Under the pieces are notes generated by a model, which worked only from the letters and a program-made list of their open reading frames with translations, did not search any database and had not been told where the DNA came from. 41,213 nt of DNA from Dehalococcoidia bacterium (GTDB lineage Bacteria; Chloroflexota; Dehalococcoidia; SHYD01). Each line of letters opens with the position of its first letter. Within the stretch, counting starts at the first letter, position 1. Shown piece by piece: positions 7,615 through 15,734 of the stretch. The stretch covers positions 1-41,213 of the forward strand of contig SHYD01000018.1 of assembly GCA_009692945.1 (NCBI GenBank), in the 5' to 3' direction. Both the position numbers and the translations under genes were made by a program.

Positions 7615-7708
7615 ACCGCCTCAAGCTGAGGTCCCGGCGCCGGAGTGTTAGCCGCCTATGAGACAATGAATATCGAATCCCATATAGATAGAGCAAGGAA
7701 ACGCAACC

Positions 7709-7996
7709 ATGGCTACCAGGGAGACACGGCGTACCGATATCAACGAGATTAGCGGCATTTCCGAGTTGCTCCGCCTCGCCGAAGAGGTGTGCGCTACGAG
7801 GCAGCCAAGGGTGCTCACCCGTGATGGCGAGGAACTGGTGGTTGTTGAGCCCGCCGAACCCCCTTCTAGAAAGCATGTCAAGGGCGGCGTGATCACGAAG
7901 GATGACGCCCTGTGGCAGCTTGTGGGATCAGCAAATGACGCCGAACCAACCGACGCCTCTCAGAAATACGAGTATCTCGCCCAACAATATCCATGA
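7709..7996 (+). CDS. Antitoxin of a PIN toxin pair (TA1)
   Basis: A 95-residue protein with a Phd/YefM-like N-terminal part: INEISGISELLRLAEEV, then QPRVLTRDGEELVVVEPAEP, the usual strand-turn-strand after the first helices. An acidic, probably disordered C-terminal tail would wrap the toxin. ATG 7709 has AAGGA about nine bases upstream. The stop overlaps the ATG of the PIN gene (7993), the standard layout for antitoxin followed by toxin. By analogy with other VapBC-type systems the complex should repress this promoter, but I see no strong palindrome before it. Confidence 0.75.
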   Translation: MATRETRRTDINEISGISELLRLAEEVCATRQPRVLTRDGEELVVVEPAEPPSRKHVKGGVITKDDALWQLVGSANDAEPTDASQKYEYLAQQYP

Positions 7997-8433
7997 CCCT
8001 GAGGAGACAAACCCCGCTGATCAGTCCCCGGCGAACGTTCTTGGATTCCTCGTCTTTCTTGGCGCTAGTGAATCCCCTCGACGTCTACCATGAAGAGGCT
8101 CAGACCATACTAACCCGGTTGACCAACCAGTACTGGCAGACCTACTGCAGTAACTTTGTTATCGCGGAAACCCATGCGTTGTTCATTATCCGCCTGGGCC
8201 ACCGGCACGCGACGACGTTCCTCCAGCGTATTCGTTTGACCAATGCCACGTTGGTGCGAGTGACAGCGGAGGTTGAGCAACGGGCGGAGCAGATCATTTT
8301 TGCCTACCTCGACAAGGTCTTCTCTTACACTGACTGCACCAGCTTTGCCGTGATGGAGCGATTCGGCATCACGCACGCATTCACTTTTGACCGCAACCTC
8401 ACCCAATATGGGCTTCAAGTCCTCACCGCCTAG
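7993..8433 (+). CDS. PIN-domain ribonuclease toxin (VapC-like, TA1)
   Basis: A 146-residue PIN domain, an Mg2+-dependent ribonuclease fold. The acidic residues are all visible: Asp in TFLDSSSFLAL, Glu in VIAETHAL, Asp in YTDCTSFAVM and Asp in TFDRN. In VapC toxins these cut tRNA or rRNA and stop growth when the antitoxin is lost. It overlaps the antitoxin by four bases (ATGA). An amidohydrolase gene starts three bases after its stop, so it may be co-transcribed with a metabolic gene, an unusual but common accident in TA-rich islands. Confidence 0.85.
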   Translation: MTLRRQTPLISPRRTFLDSSSFLALVNPLDVYHEEAQTILTRLTNQYWQTYCSNFVIAETHALFIIRLGHRHATTFLQRIRLTNATLVRVTAEVEQRAEQIIFAYLDKVFSYTDCTSFAVMERFGITHAFTFDRNLTQYGLQVLTA

Positions 8434-8436
8434 AGC

Positions 8437-9399
8437 ATGAGCGATTTCGAGATCATTGATTTTCACTTGCACCTGTGCCGTGACATGGCGCAGGAGAAGC
8501 TGGTGTTCCCCCACCCCGGTTGGCCGGACGAGTGGTATTGGTGCAACCCTGAGCGGATAGGCTCCTACATCGAAGCGCGCAGCATCAGCAACGTGGTGAC
8601 GCTGAACATCATGGACACCGGGCGCATGACCGAAGCGCGCCTGGCGCGGCTCCCCCGCTCGACGTCTGAGGATGAGGTGGCGCAGCGCCGGACCTCGCTC
8701 GCCGACGAGATGCGGGACCGGGTCCGGAAGTTCAACACCTGGGCCTGCGAGACCCGCCGTGACAACCCCCGCATCGTCTCCTTTGTGATGATCGACCCGG
8801 TGCTGTTCGGCGCGGAGTCCATCGTCGAGTTGGAACGGTGCTTGGCACTGGGCGCGTGCGGGGTCAAGGTGCATCCGGACATCTGCCGGCACTTTCCGGA
8901 GCACCCCGACCTGATGCCCGTGTTCGAACGGCTACAGCAGGCCAAACTCCCGGTGTTGACCGACACGGTCGGGCGTCCCCACGCCGACGGCAACACCTAT
9001 GGGCGTCCGGCCAACTGGGCCCCGGTGCTGTCCGAGTTTCCACGGCTGACGCTCATTATGGCGCACTTCTGCGACGAGATGTGGGATGACCGCATCGAGA
9101 TGGCGCGGCAGTTCCGCGACAACCTCTGGTTCGATATGTCCGGCGGGCTGATTGACCCGCGGCACCCACAGTCGCTGCACCGCGACATGCCGGCCAGCCA
9201 AGCGGTGCGGGTGTTCCGCAAGCTGGGCGTGGAGCGCATGCTGTTTGGGTCGGACGGCCCGGGGACCGGCGGACTGGAGCCGCAGGACGCCGCGTCCCAA
9301 CTGCTGGCGCTCCCCTTCACGGTCGAGGAGAAGCGCCTGATGCTGGCCGAGAATGCCCGGCGGCTCCTGGGAAGCTGCGGGGTGGCGCTGGCGCCGTAG
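8437..9399 (+). CDS. Amidohydrolase-2 family metal-dependent hydrolase
   Basis: A 320-residue TIM-barrel protein of the amidohydrolase-2 (ACMSD-like) family, which performs decarboxylation or hydrolysis at a mononuclear metal. The N-terminal metal motif is DFHLH, the mid-barrel segment is CGVKVHPDIC, a later His lies in IMAHFCDEMW, and the C-terminal metal Asp is in LFGSDGPG. The gene begins three bases after the PIN stop with no ribosome-binding site of its own, so translation is probably coupled. It is only distantly similar to the two other amidohydrolases at 11826 and 32025. The substrate is unknown; aromatic carboxylates are a common theme in the family. Confidence 0.85.
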   Translation: MSDFEIIDFHLHLCRDMAQEKLVFPHPGWPDEWYWCNPERIGSYIEARSISNVVTLNIMDTGRMTEARLARLPRSTSEDEVAQRRTSLADEMRDRVRKFNTWACETRRDNPRIVSFVMIDPVLFGAESIVELERCLALGACGVKVHPDICRHFPEHPDLMPVFERLQQAKLPVLTDTVGRPHADGNTYGRPANWAPVLSEFPRLTLIMAHFCDEMWDDRIEMARQFRDNLWFDMSGGLIDPRHPQSLHRDMPASQAVRVFRKLGVERMLFGSDGPGTGGLEPQDAASQLLALPFTVEEKRLMLAENARRLLGSCGVALAP

Positions 9400-9466
9400 C
9401 CCTGCCGGACCTTGGGGCGCCTCGGCGCATCAGCGCACCGCGCCCGCTCCGAATGGGGTTACCGTG

Positions 9467-9862
9467 CTACGAGGTTGCCGGGCCGCGCGCCGCTTGGGCC
9501 GCCACGGGCAGGGGGGAACCGTTGGCTTCGGCCGCCTCTGCCGCCGTCGTTCCCCGCCACGAACGGACCCAACCCTCCTGCCGCAGCACCAGCAACCTCA
9601 GAACAACAAAGGCCGTCAGCGCCAGCGCGGCCAGCGCCTCGAAGCCTGGTCCGAAGCTGCCCACTCCCTGCTTCATATTCCCGAGCAGCAGCGGCAGCAG
9701 AAAGCCGCCGAATCCTCCCAGCGCCCCGACCATGCCCGTGGCGGCGCCGATCTCCCGGGCGAAGCGCTGCGGCACGAGTTGGAAAACGGTGCCGTTGCCC
9801 ATCCCAAAACACACCATGCCACCGATAAGCAGGCCCGCCATCAGATACTCCAGCCGCATCAG
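9467..9862 (-). pseudogene. C-terminal fragment of a NarK-like nitrate transporter
   Basis: About 130 residues that read as the last membrane segments of a major-facilitator nitrate/nitrite antiporter. GMGNGTVFQLVPQRF, then IGAATGMVGALGGFGGFLLP, is the signature of NarK-type carriers. The first eight or so transmembrane helices are missing. Directly upstream on the same strand lies the N-terminus of a molybdopterin oxidoreductase in another frame, so the two halves meet at about 9862-9870. A single deletion through an operon running from reductase to transporter would give this structure. Confidence 0.75.
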
Positions 9863-9865
9863 GGC

Positions 9866-10145
9866 CGGACCGCCGCGCCGCGTCTTGGAACGCCAACGCA
9901 GCGCGGGAAAGCGCCTCCTCCCAGGTGGCGGGCTGAAGTTGTCCGGCCGCGTCCCGCACCAGGGTGGCCGCCGCGGTCCAGCCCTTCACGCACAATGCGC
10001 CGCGGTTCACTGGGAAATCTGGGTTCCCCGCCACCTCCAGTCCCTCCGGCCCCTTGCTGAGCAGCATGCCGCACTGGAAGGCGCAGTAAGGACAGTGGGT
10101 GGCAACGGTCCCGCCGGCCGGGATGAGCGTGGTGGCGCGTATCAT
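9866..10145 (-). pseudogene. N-terminal fragment of a molybdopterin oxidoreductase
   Basis: Starting at ATG 10145, about 93 residues show the 4Fe-4S domain that opens Mo-bisMGD enzymes such as NarB/NasA nitrate reductase or formate dehydrogenase. The cysteines are Cys18, Cys21 and Cys25 (CPYCAFQC) and Cys52 (GALCVKGW), followed by the usual TWEEAL helix. The frame then runs into sequence with no similarity to the family, at the point where NarK-like sequence begins in another frame. Hundreds of residues of catalytic domain are gone. With narK and mobA next to it, nitrate reductase is the most likely origin. Confidence 0.75.
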
Positions 10146-10347
10146 GACTCCGACGATACCGGAGCCAGATTTCGGGGCCGTTTCTGGTTGGTTACGGTCA
10201 GGTGTCGCCGAAGTTACAAATGGGTGAAGCCAGGGCTGGCCATGATGGACTCAGGCAAGACGGGCGACCCTCGATCGGACCCGCGCAATTACCCCCAATC
10301 ACCAAAGGAGTGATGATTCAGGGCGGGGCGCCGGTGCTATCCCGTTC

Positions 10348-10362
10348 TTGGCGATTCGCCAA
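10348..10362. promoter_or_regulatory. Palindrome upstream of TA2
   Basis: TTGGCGA-T-TCGCCAA is a perfect 7-bp inverted repeat 55 bases before the antitoxin start. It could be a second operator or be unrelated. Confidence 0.3.
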
Positions 10363-10371
10363 AGCCCACTA

Positions 10372-10395
10372 TCGTGTGCTTTAATAAGCACACGA
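10372..10395. promoter_or_regulatory. Likely autoregulatory operator of TA2
   Basis: TCGTGTGCTT-TAAT-AAGCACACGA is a perfect 10-bp inverted repeat with a 4-base centre, lying 21 bases before the antitoxin ATG. RHH-type antitoxins bind such palindromes to repress their own operon, so this is the natural operator. The AT-rich centre could also carry the -10 region. Confidence 0.65.
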
Positions 10396-10416
10396 CGAGA
10401 CACAGGGAGGGTTTGC

Positions 10417-10698
10417 ATGGCACAGGGTATGGTTCGAGCGCACATCGTAGTTCCCGAGGAGGTGGTCCGCGCCGTGGATGAACTGGTCGGCGAACGGGGT
10501 CGCAGCAAGTTCTTCAAAGAAGCGGTGGAGGAGAAGTTGAAGAAGGCGGTCCGGACACGTATGCTCGAGGATATGGCGGGGTCGCTTGTGGACGCCGATA
10601 CACCTGGATGGGAGACCCCGGAATCGACCGACAGATGGGTGCGGGCCTCCCGCACTGCCGATCAGGAACGCTTGGAGCGTTTGCTCGGAGTCGACTGA
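10417..10698 (+). CDS. RHH antitoxin of a PIN toxin pair (TA2)
   Basis: A 93-residue antitoxin with a ribbon-helix-helix N-terminus (VRAHIVVPEEVVRAVDELVG then RSKFFKEAVEEKL) and an acidic, Trp-containing C-terminal tail that would bind the toxin. ATG 10417 is preferred to the earlier in-frame ATG 10348 because GGGAGG lies just upstream at 10405-10410. The earlier start would also run through the palindrome at 10372-10395. The toxin gene starts one base after its stop. The pair lies between the nitrate-reductase remnant and the broken mobA gene. Confidence 0.8.
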   Translation: MAQGMVRAHIVVPEEVVRAVDELVGERGRSKFFKEAVEEKLKKAVRTRMLEDMAGSLVDADTPGWETPESTDRWVRASRTADQERLERLLGVD

Positions 10699-10699
10699 G

Positions 10700-11083
10700 G
10701 TGCGCTATTTGCTGGACACGTCAGTGCTCATCGATTTCTCGAAGCGACGCGAGCCGGCGGTCTCGCTGCTCCGTTTGCTGAACGGCCGCGGTGACGAGTT
10801 GGGGGTCTGCGCGATAAACGTGGCAGAGTTTTTCGCAGGGGTGCCAGCAGATCAGCGCGAACGCTGGTCGTTGTTCTTCGAAGCCCTCAGCTACTGGGAG
10901 GTTGACCAGTCGATCGCTCAGATGGGAGGCGCCTGGCGTTACGATTACGCTCGCCTCGGCCATCAATTATCCACGGCAGACGTGCTGATCGCCGCTGTTG
11001 CTGCATCTCGCAGGGCTGTCCTGTTGACCAGCAATGCCAAAGACTTCCCCATGCCTGGATTGCAGGTGGAGACGCTGCGATAA
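10700..11083 (+). CDS. PIN-domain ribonuclease toxin (VapC-like, TA2)
   Basis: A 127-residue PIN domain starting at GTG 10700, one base after the antitoxin stop. The expected acidic residues are present: Asp in YLLDTSVLIDF, Glu in NVAEFFAGV, Asp in STADVLIAAVA and the final Asp in TSNAKDFPM. The gene is intact and of normal length for VapC. Its best-supported role is RNA cleavage when freed from the antitoxin. The three PIN toxins of this window are divergent from each other, so they are separate acquisitions rather than local duplications. Confidence 0.85.
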   Translation: MRYLLDTSVLIDFSKRREPAVSLLRLLNGRGDELGVCAINVAEFFAGVPADQRERWSLFFEALSYWEVDQSIAQMGGAWRYDYARLGHQLSTADVLIAAVAASRRAVLLTSNAKDFPMPGLQVETLR

Positions 11084-11128
11084 CCGTCCGGATGTTCGGT
11101 CGGGACAAAGGGAGGTGACCTCATCACC

Positions 11129-11717
11129 GTGACCGGCATCATTCTGGCGGGCGGCCGCAGCACCCGGCTGGGGCGCGATAAAGCCCTCGTCCTCGTCGGC
11201 GGGCGTGCCATGATCACGCATGTGGCGGATGCACTCCGCCCTGCCCACCACCGAGATGCTGGTGGTGGGCAGGGCGGAGGATGAACCCGCGGGCGTCATC
11301 GAGGGGCCGTTCCGGTACGTTCCTGACCTGGAACAGGGTGGCGGCCCCCTGGTGGGTATTCTCAGCGGACTCGCCGTAGCGTCCGGAGAGTGCGCCCTCG
11401 TGGTTGGCTGCGATTTGCCCTTCCTCGACCCGGCGTTGCTGCGGGCGCTCACGGCGCTCCTCGATGATCACGATGCCGTCGCGCCGGTGGTGGGCGGCGT
11501 GGTGCAGACCACGCACGCGGTGTACCGGTGCACGCTGGCCCCCGCCATCCGGGCCGCCCTCGGGGCAGGCGTGCGTTCGCCCGTCCGCTTTTTGAGCAGC
11601 GTGAGGACCCGGTATGTGCCCGAGGACGAACTGGAGCGGCTGAGCCCCGGCCTCCGCTCGTTCATGGGCGTCAACACCCCCGAGGAGTTGGCCGCCGCCG
11701 AGCGGCTGGCGCGGTGA
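11129..11717 (+). pseudogene. mobA: Frameshifted MobA-like molybdenum cofactor guanylyltransferase
   Basis: The N-terminal part starts at GTG 11129, ten bases after GGAGGTGA. It carries the nucleotidyltransferase signature LAGGRSTRLGRDKAL. The C-terminal part is in another frame from about 11240: EMLVVGRAED, VVGCDLPFLDP (the metal-binding CDLPF region) and FMGVNTPEEL. MobA attaches GMP to molybdopterin to make the bis-MGD cofactor used by nitrate reductases. The total length is one base more than a multiple of three; an extra C at 11239-11241 restores the frame if removed. That extra C completes a perfect 19-bp inverted repeat (11234-11252 with 11261-11279). The gene is probably dead, like its nitrate-related neighbours. 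Confidence 0.8.
11234..11279. repeat. Perfect 19-bp inverted repeat at the mobA frameshift
   Basis: CTCCGCCCTGCCCACCACC at 11234-11252 is the exact reverse complement of 11261-11279, with an 8-base loop. The right arm codes for the conserved LVVGRAE region, so it is ancestral. The left arm holds the base that breaks the frame. Confidence 0.9.
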
Positions 11718-11825
11718 GGGGAAGACGACCGCCCCGCTCAGGTTTGACACACATCCCGATTCTGGCTAGCATGCGGCCAGCGTTCCTGGCGCGGATTGCG
11801 GTGACGGCTGGAGGAGGTGCTGACC

Positions 11826-12899
11826 ATGCTGGTGATCGATGCCGATACCCACATCGACGAGACCGAGGCGACCTGGGAGCACATGGAGGGCGACGCCGCC
11901 CGCTACCGCCCCACCTGCCTCGAGTTTGCGGGCGGACGCAGCTTCGTGGCGGGCGATGCCCGGCCCCACCGGCTGTGGCAGATAGAAGGGCAGTTCCGGC
12001 TGCGGCGGTGGCGCGACGACAGTCGGACCGGCACCACCAAGGAGACCCGGGAACTCGCCGATATCGCGGCCCGCATGCGGCAGATGGACGAACTTGGGGT
12101 GGACGTGCAGGTCCTCTACCCGACCCTGTTCCTGGGCCCCATCAGCACCCATCCCGAGGCCGAACTCGCCATCTGCCGCAGCTACAACCGATGGATCGCC
12201 AACGCCACCGCCGCCTCCCAGGGCCGCCTGCGCTGGGTGGCCATCATTCCGTTCCTGAGCCAGGAACATGCAGTGGAGGAAGTGCGGTTCGCCGTTGATC
12301 ACGGCGCCTGCGGCGTGTTCAAGAAGGGGGTTGAATACGGGGAGCGGGCAGCGAGCGACCCCCTGTTCTTCCCGGTTTACGAAGAGGCGGCCCGCCTCAA
12401 CCTCCCCATCTGCATCCACACCGGCAGCGGCGACCCGAGGTTCTCGGATGCCACCACCGGCCTGGCGTTGAATGCCAATCAGTCGAACCTCACCGCCATC
12501 GGGGCGTTCACGACTTTGGTCCTCGGCGGCATTCCCGACATGTTCCCCAAACTCCGCTTCGGATGGATCGAAGCCTCGGCATCCTGGGTCCCCTACCTGA
12601 TCCATGACCTTGAGGCGAAGCGCAAGCGGCTCTCCGCGCTATCTTTCGATCTCAAGCGCGACCTGCTGCGGGAGAGCCGCTTCTACGTGACCTGCGACAC
12701 CCTCGACGACCTGCCCTACATCCTGGGCTTCGGCGCCGAGGACAGCCTGATGGTCGGCTCGGATTACGGCCACGCCGACCAATCGGCCGAGATCGATGCC
12801 GTCAATGTCATCCGCCACAAGGGACAGGCCGGCGAGATCAGCCAAGCGGTGGCGAACAAGATCATCAGCGACAATCCCCAGCGGTTCTACGGCCTGTGA
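11826..12899 (+). CDS. Amidohydrolase-2 family metal-dependent hydrolase
   Basis: A 357-residue ACMSD-type TIM-barrel hydrolase or decarboxylase. Metal-site features are DADTHIDE at the start, ICIHTGSGDP in the middle of the barrel, and VGSDYGHAD near the end. ATG 11826 is favoured over GTG 11817 because GGAGGAGGT sits at the right distance. It follows the broken mobA gene and stands alone as a transcription unit. It is a clear paralogue of the gene at 32025: both share the DADTH start, a VLYPTLFL/VVYPTLFL segment, ACGVF and the SDYGH/TDYGH end. The substrate is unknown. Confidence 0.87.
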   Translation: MLVIDADTHIDETEATWEHMEGDAARYRPTCLEFAGGRSFVAGDARPHRLWQIEGQFRLRRWRDDSRTGTTKETRELADIAARMRQMDELGVDVQVLYPTLFLGPISTHPEAELAICRSYNRWIANATAASQGRLRWVAIIPFLSQEHAVEEVRFAVDHGACGVFKKGVEYGERAASDPLFFPVYEEAARLNLPICIHTGSGDPRFSDATTGLALNANQSNLTAIGAFTTLVLGGIPDMFPKLRFGWIEASASWVPYLIHDLEAKRKRLSALSFDLKRDLLRESRFYVTCDTLDDLPYILGFGAEDSLMVGSDYGHADQSAEIDAVNVIRHKGQAGEISQAVANKIISDNPQRFYGL

Positions 12900-13020
12900 C
12901 CCCAACCGAGTTCATTTGCGGTCGGCTGAGGATTCAGAACTGACCGGAGAACCTGCGCCGCCCATCGGAGTCCCATGGCATCCAGCGCCAGCCGGCCGTT
13001 CTCCTCTGGCGCCACCAACA

Positions 13021-13137
13021 CTAACCGCCGGTAAGGGGGCGGGTGAACTCAAACAAACCATCGACGAGATCGTTGCCGGGCACCAGCATGCGCCGCAGCA
13101 CCCGCTCGAACCGGTCGAGCGACTCCCCAACCCTCGA
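13021..13137 (-). pseudogene. Possible C-terminal scrap of a Dyp-type peroxidase
   Basis: A 38-residue open stretch without a start reads RVLRRMLVPGNDLVDGLFEF then TRPLTGG before a stop. This resembles the C-terminal region of dye-decolourising (Dyp) haem peroxidases, where D-x-L-x-D-x-L-x-x-F-T-R-P-V-T-G precedes the final FFAPS. Nothing else of the gene is visible. The rest of 12900-13175 shows no gene that I can support. Confidence 0.3.
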
Positions 13138-13175
13138 TCAGTCCGACCTGCAGCGCCCCTCTGCCTCCTCCGACC

Positions 13176-13198
13176 CATGTGCTATCATGTAGCACATG
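13176..13198. promoter_or_regulatory. Likely autoregulatory operator of TA3
   Basis: CATGTGCTA-TCATG-TAGCACATG is a perfect 9-bp inverted repeat whose right arm ends on the antitoxin ATG. Binding of the TA complex here would block transcription and perhaps translation. TATCAT at 13183-13188 could serve as a -10 box for a nearly leaderless message. Confidence 0.6.
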
Positions 13199-13471
13199 CA
13201 ACAGATAAAGATTCGCGAGTTGCGTCAGCACGCCAGCGCCTGGTTGCGGAAGGTGCAGGCCGGAGAGCGGTTCGAGGTCACCGATCGCGGTCGGCCGGTC
13301 GCCTTGCTGGTGCCGCTGCCTCAGGGAGGGGTCCTCGATCATCTCATCGCCTCTGGCGAGGCAACCCCGGCGGAGGGGGACCTGTTGGACCTTGGCCCCC
13401 CAATAGCTCCAATGCAGGGAGTCCCGTTGCCCTCCGAGATATTGGAGATCATGCGTGCCGACGAGCGCTGA
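13196..13471 (+). CDS. Phd/YefM-like antitoxin (TA3)
   Basis: A 91-residue antitoxin with a typical Phd fold start: IKIRELRQHASAWLRKVQAG, then the strand EVTDRGRPVALLVPL. The C-terminal tail would bind the toxin. No ribosome-binding site precedes ATG 13196, and the operator palindrome overlaps the start, so the message may be leaderless. Its last 17 bases overlap the toxin gene. This is the third antitoxin/PIN pair within about 6 kb. Confidence 0.82.
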   Translation: MQQIKIRELRQHASAWLRKVQAGERFEVTDRGRPVALLVPLPQGGVLDHLIASGEATPAEGDLLDLGPPIAPMQGVPLPSEILEIMRADER

Positions 13472-13868
13472 AGCCGTCTATGTGGACTCGTCTGGATTGG
13501 TAAAGCTTGTGATTCCAGAGGGCGAGTCAGCGCCTTTGAGGCATTATCTGGCTGGACGCCCCTGGCGGGTTTCATGCCAGTTGGCCAGCGTGGAGGTAGT
13601 CAGAGCCGTCATGCCCCATGGGGCGGGAGCAATCGAACGCGCCCAAGCGCTCCTGCGTCGGCTTGTGCTCATCCGTCTCACGGACACCTTGTTAGACGCC
13701 GCTTCCCGCCTCGGGCCGGTGTCGCTGCGCAGCTTGGACGCGATCCATTTGGCGGCAGCAGAAACGCTTGGCCAAGACCTGGCCGTCTTGGTCACCTACG
13801 ACGATCGAATGGCAGCAGCAGCAGGGAGGCGCGGCATCACGGTTGAGATGCCGGGGCGTCTTCGCTGA
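13455..13868 (+). CDS. PIN-domain ribonuclease toxin (TA3)
   Basis: A 137-residue PIN toxin starting at GTG 13455 inside the antitoxin gene. Acidic positions are visible: Asp in AVYVDSSGLVKL, Glu in LASVEVVRAV, Asp in LRSLDAIHLAAA, and a final Asp pair in VTYDDRMA. The YVDSSALVKL-type opening is characteristic of VapC proteins. The 17-base overlap suggests strict translational coupling. A GC-rich stem (13870-13887) follows directly and may end the transcript. Confidence 0.85.
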   Translation: MPTSAEAVYVDSSGLVKLVIPEGESAPLRHYLAGRPWRVSCQLASVEVVRAVMPHGAGAIERAQALLRRLVLIRLTDTLLDAASRLGPVSLRSLDAIHLAAAETLGQDLAVLVTYDDRMAAAAGRRGITVEMPGRLR

Positions 13869-13869
13869 A

Positions 13870-13887
13870 GGGGCCGGCGGAGGCCCC
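13870..13887 (+). terminator. GC stem after TA3
   Basis: GGGGCC-GGCGGA-GGCCCC begins two bases after the toxin stop. No T-run follows, so it may act as an inefficient or Rho-assisted terminator or only protect the 3' end. Confidence 0.35.
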
Positions 13888-13940
13888 AAGGCACTGCTCA
13901 ATCAACTCCCCGACACTCGTATCGGGTCTACCCCATCCCC

Positions 13941-15233
13941 TCACGCTCGATCGAAGGGCCGTTCCCTCATCCGGAATAGCATCAGCACCGGCACTACCAT
14001 CAAGCCGACGCCCACAGCGCCCACCGCCTCCAGCCCCATCGCCCCCATCATCGGCCCCGCGGTCAGCGCCAGCACCACGTTGGCCCCACCCATAAAGGTG
14101 TCGCTCACGCCGAGCACCCGGCCCCGCTCGCCGGGGTGCGTCACATCGGCCAGCAGCGCCGACGACGCCACGCTCACGCAGGACCAGCCGAACCCGACCA
14201 TGAAGAACCCGGCGGTGAGGATGGTGTAGTCGGCGGTCATCACCAGCAGCGGCGAACCCAAACCAGCGATGACGAGGCCCGCCACCATCACGGCGCGGCG
14301 GCCGATGCGGTCGGCCAGCCAGCCCTGGGGCACGGCGAAGCCGAACATCCCGATGGAATGGATCGAAGTCGAGACGGCGATCGCCGGCAACGAGTGGCCA
14401 TGGTGCTGGAGCACCAGCGCCGCGGCCACCATGATCATCGACATGTTCCCCTGGACGGCGAAATTGCTCACGAACGCGGTGAGCTTGGGGAAGTGGGTCA
14501 GGTAGGCCAGCGCGTTTCCGGTCTCGGCCAACGGCATATCGCGCGGCGCGGGTGGGTGATAGCCAGGGTAGTAGTGTTCCAGATTGGCCGCGATCTCCTT
14601 CGGGTCGGGCCGGATACGGGTCACCAGCAGCAGCGCTGGGATAATCATCACGGGCGTCAGCAGCCAGGTGAGCGCGAGCGCGTTGAGGTCCGTGAGATCC
14701 GAAATCCTTTGCGCCACGGCCACCAGGATCACTACGCCGATGGAGCCGCCCACCGCTCCCGTGACCACGTACCCCAGACCTTCGCCGCGCCGCTGCGGCG
14801 GGTACATATCGGTGGCTGCCACCCGCAACTGCTGGGTGCCGCCCACCGCCAATCCAAATATGAAGACACCCGCCATGAACAGCACGAACCCGCCGGTGAG
14901 CATGGCGATGCCCGACAGGATCGCGCCTGCCAAGGCGACCACCAACGACACCGTCATCGCCATCTTGCGGCCGCGGCGGTCGGCTAGCACGCCGATGGGG
15001 TACGACACCACGAAACGGCTGACGCCGAGCATGCCGATGGCGAGACCCGAAAGCTCGGACGAACCCAGCAGTTGCACCACCATCAGCGCGCCGAGACTGG
15101 GGAGCACCCCGAGACCGGCGCCGGTGCAGCCCTGGGCGGCCGCAATATAGAAGGTGTTGCGCCTGATGATGGGGGGGATGGGGAAAGATGCGCTGCGGGG
15201 AGCAGGTATCGCCAGGATTTCTTCAACGGCCAT
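13941..15233 (-). CDS. Major facilitator superfamily transporter
   Basis: A 430-residue, 12-helix MFS permease in the cytoplasmic membrane. The A-like motif after helix 2 is GVLADRRGRKMA, and its repeat in the second half is GWLADRIGRRAVM, as expected from the two six-helix halves. A cytoplasmic loop of about 50 residues (RIRPDPKEIAANLEHYYPGY) separates them. ATG 15233 has GAGG five bases upstream and is favoured over ATG 15290. It lies alone on this strand and ends about 70 bases after the convergent TA3 operon. Substrate cannot be assigned; small organic anions or drugs are typical. Confidence 0.87.
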   Translation of the reverse strand: MAVEEILAIPAPRSASFPIPPIIRRNTFYIAAAQGCTGAGLGVLPSLGALMVVQLLGSSELSGLAIGMLGVSRFVVSYPIGVLADRRGRKMAMTVSLVVALAGAILSGIAMLTGGFVLFMAGVFIFGLAVGGTQQLRVAATDMYPPQRRGEGLGYVVTGAVGGSIGVVILVAVAQRISDLTDLNALALTWLLTPVMIIPALLLVTRIRPDPKEIAANLEHYYPGYHPPAPRDMPLAETGNALAYLTHFPKLTAFVSNFAVQGNMSMIMVAAALVLQHHGHSLPAIAVSTSIHSIGMFGFAVPQGWLADRIGRRAVMVAGLVIAGLGSPLLVMTADYTILTAGFFMVGFGWSCVSVASSALLADVTHPGERGRVLGVSDTFMGGANVVLALTAGPMMGAMGLEAVGAVGVGLMVVPVLMLFRMRERPFDRA

Positions 15234-15339
15234 GGACACCTCGTTGGTTGGGCCGCAGCGGACGGAATGGCCCGGCTGGACGCGCCCCAACTGTAGCAGG
15301 CCGCGGGCGCGGCGGCAAACCTGCCCGCGAACAGGTAAG

Positions 15340-15460
15340 AATTCACCGTCGAGGGGCGGCCGGGCTCAGGAATGGGAGTGCACGAGGCGGCAGCCCTCTT
15401 GCCGGGGGAGTGGGGCCCCCACATAGAACTCTCCTCTTTTTTCCTGGGGTGGGGGAGTGG
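15340..15460 (+). repeat. GC-hairpin repeat copy R2
   Basis: The core at 15374-15460 has GGCGGCAGCCC, GTGGGGCCCCCAC, CTCTCCTCTTTTTTCC and TGGGGTGGGGG. The 5' flank (GGGCTCAGGAATGGGAGTGC) matches copies R5, R10 and R11. It lies upstream of the MFS start. Confidence 0.75.
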
Positions 15461-15537
15461 CTCCTATCCCCCGAACCCCTGACACTGCCGTGAAAAGGCG
15501 GTGGCTTAACAGGAACAGCAGCCCCTCACCATCCATC

Positions 15538-15566
15538 TCTTTATTTCTCCTGCGGCGGGGAGGGGG
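15538..15566 (+). repeat. Partial tail of a GC-hairpin repeat (R2b)
   Basis: TCTTTATTTCTCCTGCGGCG then GGGAGGGGG matches the pyrimidine tract plus G-run that end the repeat, closest to the divergent copy R4. The hairpin part is missing. Apart from R2 and this piece, 15291-15734 shows no gene. Confidence 0.45.
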
Positions 15567-15734
15567 TCAAGGGGCGCGCCCCGTCCGCCATGAGTGATCT
15601 TGGGGGGAGGTCGCCGTCCTAACCTTTTCATGACCGGTGGTGTCCCCATGGTCATGGGCGTCTGAATAGATACGGTGCCGGGGGTGGCTGCTCTCTGGCG
15701 ATACGGCGCTATATAACGACGGCATGGGCGCGTT

